From Marsupella aquatica (Eukaryota > Marchantiophyta): a stretch of 64,000 nt of DNA. The DNA lies in contig OZ316897.1 in assembly GCA_973895155.1 (NCBI GenBank), positions 1,178,001 to 1,242,000 on the forward strand, read 5' to 3'. Of the stretch, positions 62,403 to 64,000 are shown piece by piece. The notes beneath the pieces were generated by a model. The model was not told the DNA's origin. It did not search any database and saw nothing but the letters and a program-made list of their open reading frames with translations. Positions within the stretch are counted from its first letter, which is position 1. The number at the start of each line of letters is the position of its first letter. A program made the translations under genes and the position numbers.

Positions 62403-64000
62403 ATGAACTTTTTGAGAGATAAAGTGAGAATACTTAAGACTACTATTGTAGATGAATACTCACTTGATGAACTGACAGAGTTTCTGCAATGGGAGGACAT
62501 GCTTCACGTAGCTGAAGTCGAGACGGCGCACCAGGCCAGACGGTTAGCCAGAATTCGATGGCTGGGAGAAGGGGAGGAATCAACTAAATTTTATTTTGCC
62601 ACAGTCAAGGCTAAAAAAGAGAGAGAAGCTATGAGGATGCTGGTAAAGGAGGGTGGATCGGTACTTACAGATTTCAAGGACATCATTGGGGAAGTAGAGC
62701 AGCAATGTGAGGAGCTGTACTCTCCTGGGCAACCATCTGAGGAGGAGCTACTAGAATGCAGGTGCAATAGGGATATAAGCTATTGCAGAATACCAAATCG
62801 GCATTCACGGCTGCGGAGATACACAGGATGGAGGCACTTCCTACGATCTCCGAGGTGAAAGAGGTGTTGTGGCTTCTCCCGAAGGACAAGGCCCGTGGGA
62901 CGGATGGGTTCACGGCTGAGGTATACAAGGCCTGTTGGGAGTTCATGAAGGATGATATGGTGGCAATGATACAGGATTTCTGGCTCACAAGCGACTGGCT
63001 GCTGAGATCAAGGATGGCCTGATAAAGCTGATACTTGAAGGACTGGTGCCCTTTGACGATGCTTAACACTAGCTACAAAATCCTGGCCAAAGTGATCGCT
63101 TTGCGAATTAAGCACCTGCTATGTAATCTGATCAGCCCTCAGCAGACCGGGCCGGGTTTATCCCGGGTAGACATATCTTAGAGAATATTTCGCTTGCTTG
63201 GCTTACAAGTGACTGGGTTCAGAATTGCAGGAAGGGAGCATTATTCCTAAAACTTGATTTTGAGAAAGCATTCGGCAGGGTTAACCACGAGTATCTCTGG
63301 GAGTCTATGTTGCTGTTGGGATTTAGTAGTAGGATTGTGAACATAGTTAAAGCCTTGTTCTCTAATGCCAGCTCTTGAGTACTAGTCAATGGCTTTCTTA
63401 GTAAATCTCTTTTGATGTGCTGGGGGGTGAGGCAGGGATGTCCTCTCTCCCCTCTTCTATTTGTGATTTCTACCCAACCTCTCATGGATTTCTTGGATGC
63501 TGAGCTTGCGGCTGGTCGACTTGCTGGTATCCACGTTTTAGATGTGCTTACAGTGTGCTACAGATTGTTTGTTGATGATGTGGGGATGTTCATCCCTGCA
63601 ACAGAGGAAGCGTTTAGGGATGCTACTACGGCTTTGTCATGTTATGAAAGTGCATCTGGTGTTTGGTTGAACTTACGAAAATCTGTTATCATCCCACTTG
63701 CTTTGGACCTAATTCCAGACTGGCTCAAGGCTACAGGCTGCAAGATTAGTGGGCAAGGTGAAGTGCAAAAGTATCTGGGTGCTCCATTTGGTATTCCTGG
63801 GGAAATTTTTAACTTTATAAATTGGGCCGCGAAAAGCCCCAAGGCAAGGGCAGGTATTGGACTCTCAGTGGGTAATTTACATCGCTTTTGCCTGGATAAG
63901 GTTGCTGCCCGCTTGTCCTCTTGGTCAAATAAGTTGTTGTCCTTCACAGGTCGGACACTGCTGGTGAAACATGTGCTAATGGCAATACCTATATATCATG
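62403..64000 (+). pseudogene. LINE ORF2 reverse transcriptase, partial
   Basis: Segments in several frames: RIRWLGEGEESTKFYFA, then ISEVKEVLWLLPKDKARGTDG, GALFLKLDFEKAF, WGVRQGCPLSPLLF and LFVDDVGMF (FADD motif with A changed to V). A TGA lies at about 63376. The window ends within the RT or thumb region. Confidence 0.85.

Larger units (their letters stand above)
60320..64000 (+). mobile_element. L1-type LINE, decayed, runs off right edge
   Basis: Order on the plus strand: ORF1 end with CCHC knuckle, Gly-rich tail, then ORF2 with AP-type endonuclease and reverse transcriptase. Several frameshifts and a stop are present. The 5' end is cut where cassette B begins; the 3' end lies outside the window. 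Confidence 0.85.

Noticed and set aside
1-64000. tRNA, rRNA or other structural RNA genes
   Set aside because: I looked for tRNA A/B-box-like pairs and rRNA-like stretches and found none that I could support by eye.

Overview
This looks like nuclear DNA of a land plant with a large, repeat-rich genome. The signs are plant-type Ty3/Gypsy and Ty1/Copia retrotransposons, an initiator-Met-tRNA type primer site, GT..AG introns, a pyrimidine-rich plant leader and several MITEs. I cannot name the species. A non-angiosperm (fern, lycophyte or bryophyte) is my inference, resting on the unusual gene content at 1-25 kb and the TET/JBP-like dioxygenase relic at 46.6-48 kb.

Region 1 (1-24.8 kb) is the most unusual locus. 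A minus-strand exon with two DUF8039-like repeats runs off the left edge. Next to it is a plus-strand spliced gene whose exons read as a ParB-like domain followed by a beta-class DNA methyltransferase-like domain, a combination known from bacteria and phages. The gene is decayed: one A-run frameshift, a 10-bp duplication and two in-frame TGA codons. It is also split by a 15.5-kb Gypsy element, which has a perfect 5-bp target duplication (GTTGC). Across the insertion the gene's reading frame resumes exactly. Downstream is an FCP1/NIF-type phosphatase-like gene. The introns and spacers of this locus carry tandem arrays seeded by one hairpin core; I did not see that core in the rest of the window.

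The Gypsy element (7,149-22,687) has very long LTRs (4,659 bp each, about 13 differences). Each LTR carries two intact overlapping ORFs: a plant-mobile-domain-like protein and a long coiled-coil protein. Gag-protease and reverse transcriptase-RNase H-integrase ORFs lie between them.

Region 2 (25-37 kb) holds two Copia elements. The plus-strand one is 5'-truncated, interrupted by a 329-bp MITE (8-bp TSD) and has two nonsense codons. The minus-strand one has LTRs differing at a single site and a perfect TSD, but its integrase is deleted and its pol is frameshifted, so it probably moved with help in trans.

Region 3 (37-50 kb) is sparse DNA with a 524-bp foldback element, a dispersed ~105-bp repeat, a retroelement-type ORF on the minus strand, two more MITEs of one family, a broken TET/JBP-like 2-oxoglutarate dioxygenase gene, and a convergent minus-strand gene ending in a Pif1-type helicase C-terminus.

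Region 4 (50-64 kb) holds two diverged copies of one ~3.5-4 kb cassette (conserved unknown ORF plus coiled-coil ORF) in inverted orientation about 2.5 kb apart, then a decayed L1-type LINE that runs off the right edge. Almost every protein-coding signal in the window is a mobile element or a broken gene; only the Gypsy element looks recently intact.
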